Source: Ruminococcus sp. (GTDB lineage Bacteria > Bacillota > Clostridia > Oscillospirales > Ruminococcaceae). From it: a DNA stretch of 64,000 nt. This document shows positions 56,756-64,000 of the stretch, one piece after another. The position numbers and the translations under genes are program-made. Each line of letters begins with the position of its first letter. Within the stretch, counting starts at the first letter, position 1. The notes beneath the pieces are model-generated. The model saw only the letters and a program-made list of their open reading frames with translations. It ran no database searches and was not told the DNA's origin. The stretch is from the NCBI GenBank assembly GCA_017534835.1, contig JAFXVT010000045.1, positions 1 through 64,000 of the forward strand, read 5' to 3'.

Positions 56756-57664
56756 TTATGAGCCGCTGATGAGCGGAGCCACGATAGAGAATATGAGTGT
56801 GCCGAGTCCTATGAGTATACCGATACCGCCTGTGATGATACCGGCAAGAGCCATACCGCCGCCGGGGAGCTTCTTGTTCTTGGCAATAATACCTGTGATC
56901 ACGCCTGCCGCACCAAAAATAATGCAGGGGATACCCAGAGCGCAGCAGCAGAAAGAGGATACTATGGCAAGGATACCGGTCACAAGAGAAATGATGGCGA
57001 GCACCTTGCTGCCCTCCTGAACGGGAGCACCTGCATTGCTGTAGATAACATCGGGCTGGATAGCGTTCTTAGCAGCATCAGCGGCAGCATTGTCTGTACC
57101 GCCGAAGGTCTCGTTGAATGTCTCGGATACCTTCTCGCCGAATGTGCTTGCAGCATCTCCGGCAGCCTCAACAACACCTCCTACAGTGTCAGCCGCCTTA
57201 TTGATGAAGGAATCGCCTTCGCTGCTTGCAGCCTCAGCTGCATTTCCGGCGGTGTCCTTTGCGAGGTCGACAGCCTTTTCGCCGGCAGTCTCAGCAGTGT
57301 CGGCAGCATTCTTTGCGAGGTCGACAGCCTTTTCTCCGGCAGCCTCAGCAGTCTCAGCTGTGTCCTTTGCAAGGCTTATAGCTTTTTCACCGGCAGCAGC
57401 GGCAGCATCGTCCGTGCCCTTTATAACATCTGTGACCTTTTCGCCGAACTCGTTTGCTGCTTCACCGGCAGCGTTCACAACACCTGTAACTGTGTCAGCG
57501 ACCTTATCACTTACGTTTTCAACTGTATCGCCGAGGGAGCCGACCTTGTCAGCGATCTTATCAGCTAATGTATCTGCGCCTGCCTCAACGTTTTCAGCCG
57601 CAGCCTCAGCAGCGTCCTTGATCTCGTCAACTGCACCGTCAGGAGTTAAGTTCTTCTCGTCCAT
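56756..57664 (-). CDS. DUF4190 protein with long amphipathic 17-residue-repeat region
   Basis: A 302-residue protein. Residues 1-215 are Ala/Glu/Asp/Lys-rich and cytoplasmic or external, with a repeated unit: AGEKAISLAKDTAETAE, AGEKAVDLAKNAADTAE and AGEKAVDLAKDTAGNAAEA follow each other at about 89-140. Longer degenerate relatives (DTVTGVVNAAGEAANEFGEK; DTVGGVVEAAGDAASTFGEK) flank them. This resembles LEA/apolipoprotein-type helices that lie on membranes. Residues 220-300 are a DUF4190 two-helix domain (GMALAGIITGGIGILIGLGT). The start is the second ATG (57662-57664), since GGAGG overlaps the first. Promoter at 57701-57729. Confidence 0.85.
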   Translation of the reverse strand: MDEKNLTPDGAVDEIKDAAEAAAENVEAGADTLADKIADKVGSLGDTVENVSDKVADTVTGVVNAAGEAANEFGEKVTDVIKGTDDAAAAAGEKAISLAKDTAETAEAAGEKAVDLAKNAADTAETAGEKAVDLAKDTAGNAAEAASSEGDSFINKAADTVGGVVEAAGDAASTFGEKVSETFNETFGGTDNAAADAAKNAIQPDVIYSNAGAPVQEGSKVLAIISLVTGILAIVSSFCCCALGIPCIIFGAAGVITGIIAKNKKLPGGGMALAGIITGGIGILIGLGTLIFSIVAPLISGS

Positions 57665-57700
57665 AGTAGTATCCTCCATAAAATCAATAATTATAGGTAT

Positions 57701-57729
57701 ATAATAGCATATCCGGGAAATAAAGTCAA
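57701..57729 (-). promoter_or_regulatory. Promoter of the repeat-bearing DUF4190 gene
   Basis: Minus strand TTGACT (57724-57729), 17 bases, TATTAT (57701-57706). Confidence 0.75.
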
Positions 57730-57797
57730 TACTGTTTCCGCACTTTTAACATTATCGGAAAAAACAGTCCGCTGAGTTTCGGGAGATCTGCGCCTTT

Positions 57798-58472
57798 TCA
57801 CTTAACTGTAACGCTTCCTCCGACCCAGTTCTCGAATGCATATTTTTCCAGTGAGAGATCACCTGCGGCGTTGCGGAACATATCCTCGCGCTGTTCTGTC
57901 GGCGGCATATAGTAAATGCCAATAGGATAGACAGTTCCCGGTTTTGCGTCAGACGGGACTCTGAAATAGAACGTTGCAATGTCGCCGTCAAGACCGTCAT
58001 TGCCGTCGAAGATCTCGGTGAAGAACAGAGCTCCGAGGTGGTTGTCGGTGAGCTCCTTTGCGAGCTTGTTCGTCCATATCATACCTACAGAGCCTGTTGA
58101 GAACTCTGAGGCTGAGCCGAGTTTATAATCAATATAGCCTTCTGCCTCGTTCTTCACGATACATTCGAGCTCCTCGCCGTATGTGACGTGGATACCGCAC
58201 ATACTCCAGTTCTTCTCAGCTCCGCTCACGGACAGCGTAACTCCGACCCTTTCGCCGGGAGCTGCTTCAACGTTCGAGAACGAGAGCTTCGGACCGTCCT
58301 TTGCAGCGACGACCTTGCTGTCATAGCCGGTACCAGCCGGGACACTGTCCGATGCCTTTGAGGTTTCGTCTGACCTGTAGGAGGTCTTGCTTGTGTTATT
58401 GCTTCCGCAGGAAGCCGTCACAGCGAGAAGAGCTGCTGCGGCTGTGCCTGCGAGTAATCTTTTAAGGTTCAT
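57798..58472 (-). CDS. Lipoprotein with cohesin-like domain
   Basis: A 224-residue exported lipoprotein. The signal ends in VTASC (Cys22), followed by a Ser/Thr/Asp linker to about residue 55. Residues 60-224 look like a single cohesin. They begin KLSFSNVEAAPGERVGVTLS, continue with MCGIHVTYGEELECI, and end with GDIATFYFRVPSDAKPGTVY and GGSVTVK, which parallel the cohesin order of strands and its closing strand. Cohesins bind dockerins. A lipid-anchored single cohesin could hold dockerin proteins, such as the CotH and M23 proteins in this window, at the membrane. Its ATG overlaps the stop of the Clp gene (ATGA), so it is last in that operon. Confidence 0.75.
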   Translation of the reverse strand: MNLKRLLAGTAAAALLAVTASCGSNNTSKTSYRSDETSKASDSVPAGTGYDSKVVAAKDGPKLSFSNVEAAPGERVGVTLSVSGAEKNWSMCGIHVTYGEELECIVKNEAEGYIDYKLGSASEFSTGSVGMIWTNKLAKELTDNHLGALFFTEIFDGNDGLDGDIATFYFRVPSDAKPGTVYPIGIYYMPPTEQREDMFRNAAGDLSLEKYAFENWVGGSVTVK

Positions 58473-60781
58473 TCTTCCGTCTGCTCCTTCTTTTTTCCGG
58501 ATACTGCGATATTATCACCGTCAGCGGAAATAGCTATCTCGTCGATGCCTGAGGCGTTTTCGAGTATGAGCTCAGCCACCTTGTCCTCGACGTCCTCGCG
58601 GATTACTCTGCGGACATCACGCGCACCATAGGGCTTGCCATAGGACTTTTCCGCGATGAGCGCGAGGGCATCATCTGTGTAAGAGAGCGAGATATTCTTC
58701 TCGGCGAGCGGCTCCTTCATCTCATCGAGCATAAGAGCGGCAATGCTTGCGAAATCCTTCTTTGTGAGCTGGCTGAAAACGACTATCTCATCAATACGGC
58801 TGATGAATTCGGGGCGCAGGAACTCCTTCAGTCCCTTCATAGCCTTATCGCGCGATATTTCGTCCTCTGTACGGTTGAATCCGACGCCGACGCTCTTGTC
58901 GGTCGAGCCGGCGTTCGAGGTCATACAGATAATGGTATTTTCAAAGTTTACAGTTCTTCCGTGAGCGTCATCGACCTTGCCCTCGTCGAGTATCTGCATA
59001 AGGATATTCATAACATCGGGGTGAGCCTTTTCTATCTCATCGAAGAGTATTACCGAATAAGGACGGCGGCGCACCTTTTCGGTGAGCTGACCTGCCTCGT
59101 CATATCCGACATATCCGGGAGGAGAGCCTATCATTCTCGCAACGGAATGCTTTTCCATATACTCTGTCATATCGAGGCGGATAAGCGGATCGGGCGAATC
59201 GAAGAGCTCCTCCGCGAGGGATTTTACGAGCTCAGTCTTGCCGACACCTGTGGGACCTACAAATATGAACGAAGCCGGACGGCGGCGCTTGCTGAGCTGG
59301 ACTCTTGTGCGCTTTATCGCGCGGGTGAGGACTCCTATCGCCTCGTCCTGACCGAGTACACGCTTTTTCAGCGCGTCCTCGAGCTTTGATATTTTCAGGA
59401 ATTCCGTTTCGGCGATCTTGCTTGCCGGGATACCGGTCCAGAGCTCGACTACCTTTGTGATGTCGCCCTCCTCGACCTGTACGTTCTCTGCCTTTTCGCG
59501 GAGCTTTTCAGCGTTATCGCGTGCGTGTATGAGCTTGCTCTTCACCTCGGCGAGAGCCTGATAATCGGGCTCCTGCTGCTCCGAAAGGGTCTTCTCCATT
59601 CCCTCGAGCACGCCTATCTCCTTCTGGAGCTTGGCATATTCCGCGATCTCGGGCGAGCGTATATTCGCGTGCGCACAGCCCTCATCGAGAAGGTCGATAG
59701 CCTTGTCGGGGAGGAAGCGGTCGGTGATATATCTCTCAGAGAGCACAGCGCAGACTCTTACAAGATAGTCCGAGATGTGGACTCTGTGGAAATTTTCGTA
59801 GTATTTCTTTATCCCGAGGAGGACATCGACGGTCTCCTCGATAGTGGGCTCAGGCACAGTGACGGGCTGGAAGCGGCGTTCAAGAGCCGAATCCTTCTCG
59901 ATGTACTTCCTGTATTCGCCGAATGTCGTAGCTCCGATGACCTGCACCTCGCCGCGCGAAAGAGCAGGCTTGAGGATATTGGCGGCATTCATCGAGCCTT
60001 CGGAATCGCCTGCGCCGACGAGATTGTGTACCTCGTCGATAAAGAGTATGATATTGCCTTCGCTCTTGACCTCGTCAACGAGACCCTTCACGCGGCTCTC
60101 GAACTGTCCGCGGAACTGAGTTCCGGCGACGAGAGCGGTGAGGTCGAGCAGATAGAGCTTCTTGTCTGCGAGATTGAGGGGGACATTTCCCTCGTTTATC
60201 CTCTGGGCGATGCCCTCGGCGATGGCGGTCTTTCCGACGCCGGGCTCACCGATGAGACAGGGGTTGTTCTTGGTGCGGCGCGAGAGTATCTGTATAACTC
60301 GCGCAATTTCCTTATCTCTGCCGATTATCCGGTCGAGCTGACCGTCAGCCGCCTTCTGCGAGAGATTGGTGCAATAGCTCCCGAGGAATTTGAGTTCCTT
60401 TTTCTTTTCCTTTTTATCGGACTTGTCGTGTGATGAGCGTCTTGATGATTCGCGCGGTGTCTTCTTGGGCGTATCGAGCGATTTTTCGCCATCATCGCTG
60501 CTGTCATCGTCGCCGCCGAACAGATTCGAGATGAAATCTGGCATTATTCCCTGTCCGCCCATTTCAAACGAATCGCCGTCGAGCATTCCCATCATCTGGT
60601 CAGAGAGCTGGTCTATCTCCTCATCGGTGATACCGAGCCTCTCCATATATTCTGATACCTGCGGAATCTTTCTCTCTCTTGCACAGGCGAGGCAGAGCCC
60701 CTCGTTCTTTTTCTCGTTTCCCTGCACAGAGGTAATGAATACCACAGCCGGTCTTTTCTTGCAGTTGCTGCACATTATCAT
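58469..60781 (-). CDS. ClpC-like AAA+ unfoldase with N-terminal zinc finger
   Basis: A 770-residue Hsp100 ATPase with two AAA+ rings. D1 has GEPGVGKTA and [14 protein letters not shown]; a short middle coiled coil lies at about 405-450; D2 has GPTGVGKTE and [14 protein letters not shown]. The usual Clp N-domain is missing. In its place are a four-Cys zinc module (CSNCKKRPA, then CLACARERK) resembling the first zinc finger of McsA, and an acidic/basic linker to about residue 140. A C-terminal ClpP-binding loop is not obvious. Two start ATGs (60779 and 60773) are two codons apart; AGGAGG favours the first. It lies downstream of cvpA-like and upstream of the cohesin-like gene. Confidence 0.9.
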   Translation of the reverse strand: MIMCSNCKKRPAVVFITSVQGNEKKNEGLCLACARERKIPQVSEYMERLGITDEEIDQLSDQMMGMLDGDSFEMGGQGIMPDFISNLFGGDDDSSDDGEKSLDTPKKTPRESSRRSSHDKSDKKEKKKELKFLGSYCTNLSQKAADGQLDRIIGRDKEIARVIQILSRRTKNNPCLIGEPGVGKTAIAEGIAQRINEGNVPLNLADKKLYLLDLTALVAGTQFRGQFESRVKGLVDEVKSEGNIILFIDEVHNLVGAGDSEGSMNAANILKPALSRGEVQVIGATTFGEYRKYIEKDSALERRFQPVTVPEPTIEETVDVLLGIKKYYENFHRVHISDYLVRVCAVLSERYITDRFLPDKAIDLLDEGCAHANIRSPEIAEYAKLQKEIGVLEGMEKTLSEQQEPDYQALAEVKSKLIHARDNAEKLREKAENVQVEEGDITKVVELWTGIPASKIAETEFLKISKLEDALKKRVLGQDEAIGVLTRAIKRTRVQLSKRRRPASFIFVGPTGVGKTELVKSLAEELFDSPDPLIRLDMTEYMEKHSVARMIGSPPGYVGYDEAGQLTEKVRRRPYSVILFDEIEKAHPDVMNILMQILDEGKVDDAHGRTVNFENTIICMTSNAGSTDKSVGVGFNRTEDEISRDKAMKGLKEFLRPEFISRIDEIVVFSQLTKKDFASIAALMLDEMKEPLAEKNISLSYTDDALALIAEKSYGKPYGARDVRRVIREDVEDKVAELILENASGIDEIAISADGDNIAVSGKKKEQTEE

Positions 60782-60851
60782 CCTTTTGGTCCCTCCTGTT
60801 AGTCAGATGCTTACCGGAGCCGTTTTTCTGCTGAGCTCCGTTTCCGCCGCA

Positions 60852-61748
60852 TCAGAGCGACGAAACAAATGTGTAGAAGTATTTGAATACAAATGATTTA
60901 TCTATTACTGTATTGTTGAAGAAGAGCATCTCGTCACTTCCGAGAATTGCCCATATCCTTATCAGGGCAGCTGCGACAGTCACGAAGAGCCCGCCCTTGA
61001 TAACGCCGATGATACCGCCGCTTATGTGCGAGCCGACATCGACCTTGTTCTCGTCCTTTGACATATACTGATTGAGTATCAGTATCATAATGACAGCTAT
61101 CACTGCGAAGAGTATCAGGAAGCCGATGAGCTTATAAACGGTGATATATGCCGGAGCAGTGTAGTTGTCAGCGATATATTTTGCAGCCGGAGTGCGGTCA
61201 TCCTTGTTGATTATCATAGGTATGAGCTCCTGCATACCCTTGCTGTTATTGCGTATCTCGCGGGCAGCGGTCTCGGCGGCGTATTTGCTCATATTCTGCG
61301 AAACTATATCTCTTATGACAACAGCATAGCCCTCGTGGATGAGGTCGAGAGTCTCGCTGTCGTCTCCGAGCTTCCTGCCGTTGATATTGTTGAGGTAATC
61401 CAGCAGGTCAGCGTCGATAGTTCTGCTGTCCTCGAAGATATTGCCGAGCTTATCTGGGTTTACACGTATAGTGCTGTCGATGGATTCGAGATAGCTGGCA
61501 TACTTGTTTATGAAGGTATCCGCCTTCAGCGTGTGATTGATATTGTTTATCGAGCTGCTCCGCATCGTGTTCTTGTAAAGACTTTCAGCCGAGCTGCTGC
61601 TGATACCGAGCGCCAGTGCGAGCGCCAGTCCATATCCTACGGTCGTTATCGCCGCCTTCATAGTGCCCTTCCTGCTTGAAAGGAAAACGCAGACGAGCAC
61701 GATAGCCACTGCGATAACGTCATAGAACCACCAGAATTGAATTCCCAT
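60852..61748 (-). CDS. CvpA-family membrane protein
   Basis: A 298-residue protein with CvpA-type helices: FYDVIAVAIVLVCVFLSSRK and GTMKAAITTVGYGLALALAL at the N-terminus, and YKLIGFLILFAVIAVIMILI plus ISGGIIGVIKGGLFVTVAAA near the end. A long hydrophilic insert lies between (about 55-195). CvpA proteins act in envelope homeostasis and, in E. coli, colicin V export; the role in Firmicutes is not settled. I chose the ATG at 61746; its ribosome site is weak. Confidence 0.85.
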   Translation of the reverse strand: MGIQFWWFYDVIAVAIVLVCVFLSSRKGTMKAAITTVGYGLALALALGISSSSAESLYKNTMRSSSINNINHTLKADTFINKYASYLESIDSTIRVNPDKLGNIFEDSRTIDADLLDYLNNINGRKLGDDSETLDLIHEGYAVVIRDIVSQNMSKYAAETAAREIRNNSKGMQELIPMIINKDDRTPAAKYIADNYTAPAYITVYKLIGFLILFAVIAVIMILILNQYMSKDENKVDVGSHISGGIIGVIKGGLFVTVAAALIRIWAILGSDEMLFFNNTVIDKSFVFKYFYTFVSSL

Positions 61749-61798
61749 GTTTTCTTTGTGCAGACAAAAGCTCTGCACTGCCTCCCTTCGGTTTCCGA

Positions 61799-62965
61799 TC
61801 AGCTTTCGTAGTTGATCCTGTCTATTTTATTATAGCTTTTCAGGAAAACGTAATTATCACTTCTCACGAATCCGGTGTAGGAATCGTTTACCTTCGCCGT
61901 AGAACGGAGCTTTCCTGTGAAGTCGTATGCGAGGACGGCATCTTTTTTCATAACATAAGCGAGACCGTCACTGACCTTAACATCGATGAGCGGACTGTCG
62001 AACTCGATTATTATCGGTTCCGAGCTTCCGTCCCTGAACAGTGCCATTTCGTATCTTCGCCTGTCATCGCTGTTGATTATCACGGCAGATTCGCCGTTTT
62101 CGCTCTCACCGCCTGCGAGGTCGCCCTGATAGCGGTAGAACGAGCTTATCTGTCCGCTGCTGTCGACATAGCCGCACGCATCGAAGCCTAAAACGAACGC
62201 ACCGCCGTCGAAATTGTAAACGTCAAGACCGAGCGTATCGAGTCCGGGCGAGTTCCATTTTTCCTTTTCCTCTGTGAAGGAAGCCGCCTGAACTGAGGTC
62301 ACGAGGGTGCCGTTCTCGGCGTAGAAGTAGCTGATGACGCAGCCCTTGCTGCCCTCGGTGAAGCTTATGTCATTTACGTGCTCGACGCATTTTCTGTCGT
62401 ATATCACTGTGCCTTTGCGGTCATATACGTAGATCTCGCAGTCGTAGTTATCCGAGGTGGTGACTACAGCCGTATATCCCTCCTTGCTGAGCCTTGCGAA
62501 CATTATATTCTTCTCGAGCTTGCTTGAATACAGGACACCTGCCCTGTCCTCGACGCTGAACTCAGTTCCGCCGCTCTCAAAGAGGAGCGCTCTGCCGTTG
62601 TTTGCCTCCATAAGGGCATTTGTGAGCGCGTGCTGGCGGCGGCGTACCTCTCCGCCCTCCTCGTTATAGAAGTATATGTAGGCGTCGCTCATAACTATAA
62701 CGTTTTCGTCAGTGCAGCTCAGCTGATACTGGGCGCCGCCGTTTATCTCGATAGGGAAGTTTCCCTCGGCGAGACGTCCGTCGTTGACGATAGTGCTGTA
62801 CTGCCGTCCGAGTCCGCGCAGCTTCGGAAGCCACATCTCATTCGTGAGATAGAGCGTGCCTCCGATGGCAACGAGCACGAGCAGTATGATGAGCCTTGTG
62901 AGCCGTTTTTTTCGTTTGTCCCTGTTTTTCTGCTCAACGATGTCGTTGGCGTCATACATTGGCAT
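61799..62965 (-). CDS. DUF5711-family membrane-anchored protein
   Basis: A 388-residue protein with a basic cytoplasmic start (EQKNRDKRKKRLTR), one membrane helix at about 24-43 (LIILLVLVAIGGTLYLTNEM) and a large outer domain of repeated beta blades. Examples are ENVIVMSDAYIYFYNEEGGE, YDCEIYVYDRKGTVIYDRKC and GLAYVMKKDAVLAYDFTGKL, together suggesting a beta-propeller. It matches DUF5711 in general plan; function is unknown. The ATG at 62963 has AGGAGG 8 bases upstream; the frame continues far upstream into truA and is not used. Confidence 0.82.
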   Translation of the reverse strand: MPMYDANDIVEQKNRDKRKKRLTRLIILLVLVAIGGTLYLTNEMWLPKLRGLGRQYSTIVNDGRLAEGNFPIEINGGAQYQLSCTDENVIVMSDAYIYFYNEEGGEVRRRQHALTNALMEANNGRALLFESGGTEFSVEDRAGVLYSSKLEKNIMFARLSKEGYTAVVTTSDNYDCEIYVYDRKGTVIYDRKCVEHVNDISFTEGSKGCVISYFYAENGTLVTSVQAASFTEEKEKWNSPGLDTLGLDVYNFDGGAFVLGFDACGYVDSSGQISSFYRYQGDLAGGESENGESAVIINSDDRRRYEMALFRDGSSEPIIIEFDSPLIDVKVSDGLAYVMKKDAVLAYDFTGKLRSTAKVNDSYTGFVRSDNYVFLKSYNKIDRINYES

Positions 62966-63032
62966 TATGCAGCCTCCTTTTGTTCTGCGGACCTGCTGTT
63001 TATGAGCGGTCCGTTCTCTGTCTTTTTCTTTA

Positions 63033-63791
63033 TCACTTCCCGAGAAGCTCCTCCTCGGAGTAGAACACTCTGTTGAGATAAAGTCCGTGAGCCATAGCGG
63101 TCCTTCCGGCGCGCAGGCGGTCTTTTGCAGCGAGTATCTCCGGCATATCCTCAACGGATAGTCTGCCCTCGCTGATGTCGATAAGAGTACCTGCTATTAT
63201 CCTAATCATATTATACAGAAAACCATTCCCTTTTACAAGCATTATCACGGAATCTCCACTATTTTCTATATCAAGGGAATAAATTGTACGCACGGTTGTG
63301 GATACGTTTGTACAGTCGGCACAAAACGACGCAAAATCGTGAGTTCCGACGAGGTATGCAGCAGCCTGCCGTGCCCTTTCGATGTTGAACGGACGGCGGT
63401 AATGGTAGGCGAGGTCTGTGGCGAACGGGTTTTTTGATTCGCTGCAATGCATCTTGTAGATATATTCCTTGCCCTTGCAGTCAAAACGTGCGTGGAATCC
63501 CATCGGCACGTCCTCACAGCTGAGTATGGAAATATCGTCCGGGAGCTCGCCGTTCACTCCGCGGCAGAAGCCGAGCGTGCGGATATTGCTCTCGGTTTTG
63601 ACATTGAAGCAGAAATTGTTCGCGTGAACGCCGGTATCAGTGCGCGAGCAGCCGACTATGGTCACGGGCTCGTTGAGCACCTTTGATACGGCTTTTTCGA
63701 GCACCTCCTGCACAGTAACAGCGTTTGCCTGACGCTGAAAGCCGTGGTATTTCGTGCCGCGGTAGGCGGTCATTACCTTCAGGTTCCTCAT
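63033..63791 (-). CDS. truA: tRNA pseudouridine synthase A
   Basis: A 252-residue TruA, which isomerises uridines 38-40 in the tRNA anticodon arm. Landmarks are LKVMTAYRGTKYHGFQRQAN at the start, the catalytic Asp in GCSRTDTGVHA, then FHARFDCKGKEYIYKMHCSE, DFASFCADC and GNGFLYNMIRIIAGTLIDIS. Its ATG overlaps the stop of the YfhO-like gene. The normal length is present. Confidence 0.97.
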   Translation of the reverse strand: MRNLKVMTAYRGTKYHGFQRQANAVTVQEVLEKAVSKVLNEPVTIVGCSRTDTGVHANNFCFNVKTESNIRTLGFCRGVNGELPDDISILSCEDVPMGFHARFDCKGKEYIYKMHCSESKNPFATDLAYHYRRPFNIERARQAAAYLVGTHDFASFCADCTNVSTTVRTIYSLDIENSGDSVIMLVKGNGFLYNMIRIIAGTLIDISEGRLSVEDMPEILAAKDRLRAGRTAMAHGLYLNRVFYSEEELLGK

Positions 63792-64000
63792 TTTACATTA
63801 TCTTCCGTTTCATCGGGAGCTTCCTCCGGTGCTGATGCCGCGGAGCTCCTCCGTTTTTTTCTTGCTCTGTCCGAGATGAGCAGCAGGATGAATATTAGTG
63901 CTGCCGCACCGGAAATGACGAGTCCCTTATCGAGACCGTCCGGGAAATATCTCAGCTCGACCTCGTGCTCACCGGGGGCGATCTCCGCACCGAGCATCGC
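63788..64000 (-). CDS. C-terminal end of a YfhO-family membrane protein (partial)
   Basis: The last 70 codons of a gene that continues past the right edge. IAPGEHEVELRYFPDGLDKG, then a membrane helix (LVISGAAALIFILLLISDRA) and a basic/acidic tail (RKKRRSSAASAPEEAPDETE) match the usual end of large YfhO-type proteins, which are linked to lipoteichoic-acid or lipid-sugar modification. An internal ATG should not be taken as the start. Confidence 0.75.
   Translation of the reverse strand, partial: AMLGAEIAPGEHEVELRYFPDGLDKGLVISGAAALIFILLLISDRARKKRRSSAASAPEEAPDETEDNVK

Noticed and set aside
59525-60433. 302-codon frame opposite the ClpC-like gene
   Set aside because: It mirrors the codon periodicity of the Clp gene, whose motifs are complete; Leu/Glu/Asp-rich content is expected from such mirroring.
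1-64000. CRISPR array or prophage
   Set aside because: No regularly spaced repeats with unique spacers, and no phage structural, integrase or terminase genes were seen.

Overview
The window looks like chromosomal DNA of a Ruminococcus-type anaerobe (Clostridia, Oscillospirales). Three things point there: two secreted proteins end in type I dockerin modules, a lipoprotein looks like a membrane-anchored cohesin, and housekeeping genes have Gram-positive order and signals (SRP RNA near dnaX-ybaB-recR, hrcA-grpE-dnaK-dnaJ behind a CIRCE operator, spore protease gpr, AGGAGG ribosome sites, TTGACA-17-TATAAT promoters). No virus, plasmid or CRISPR array is visible.

Layout. 1-10.8 kb is an accessory stretch: esterases, a YgjV-like membrane protein, an HTH/helical-repeat regulator coupled to a tiny acidic protein, a four-gene M24/GyrI-like/SDR/DUF1835 operon whose last gene is frameshifted, a divergent HTH/SLOG pair and a MATE exporter. 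10.8-11.3 kb holds palindromic repeats, an intact tRNA-Thr(CGT) and a truncated copy of it. 11.3-12.7 kb has a lipoprotein and membrane protein operon. 13.5-25.4 kb is one co-oriented island: two-component system, ABC ATPase, two large FtsX-type permeases, a second ATPase, a lipoprotein amide hydrolase and a second two-component system, followed by a convergent MATE exporter. It resembles an expanded peptide-antibiotic sensing and resistance module.

27-31 kb has a secreted CotH-dockerin protein, a DinB-like protein and an AAC(3)-family acetyltransferase. 32-38 kb is housekeeping: gpr, rpsT with a structured leader, recR, ybaB, dnaX, a TPR protein and SRP RNA, plus a candidate unclassified small RNA. 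38-48.5 kb contains an AIM24/TerD pair, tandem repeats, a GNAT enzyme, an AEC transporter, an M23 peptidase-dockerin protein, a Wzz-like membrane protein, a GH43 enzyme, glmM and acylphosphatase. 48.6-53.7 kb is the HrcA heat-shock operon with an extra 57-residue membrane protein between dnaK and dnaJ. 54-57.7 kb has a CarD-like regulator and a cluster of small DUF4190-type and related membrane proteins. 57.8-64 kb is a likely operon: YfhO-like, truA, DUF5711, CvpA, a zinc-finger ClpC-like ATPase and the cohesin-like lipoprotein.

The strongest leads are the HTH/acidic-protein operon at 3.85-5.48 kb, the doubled sensing/transport island, the dockerin/cohesin-lipoprotein set, the small membrane protein in the heat-shock operon, the tRNA half-duplication and the candidate small RNA. 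Function assignments come from reading motifs by eye; no database search was possible.
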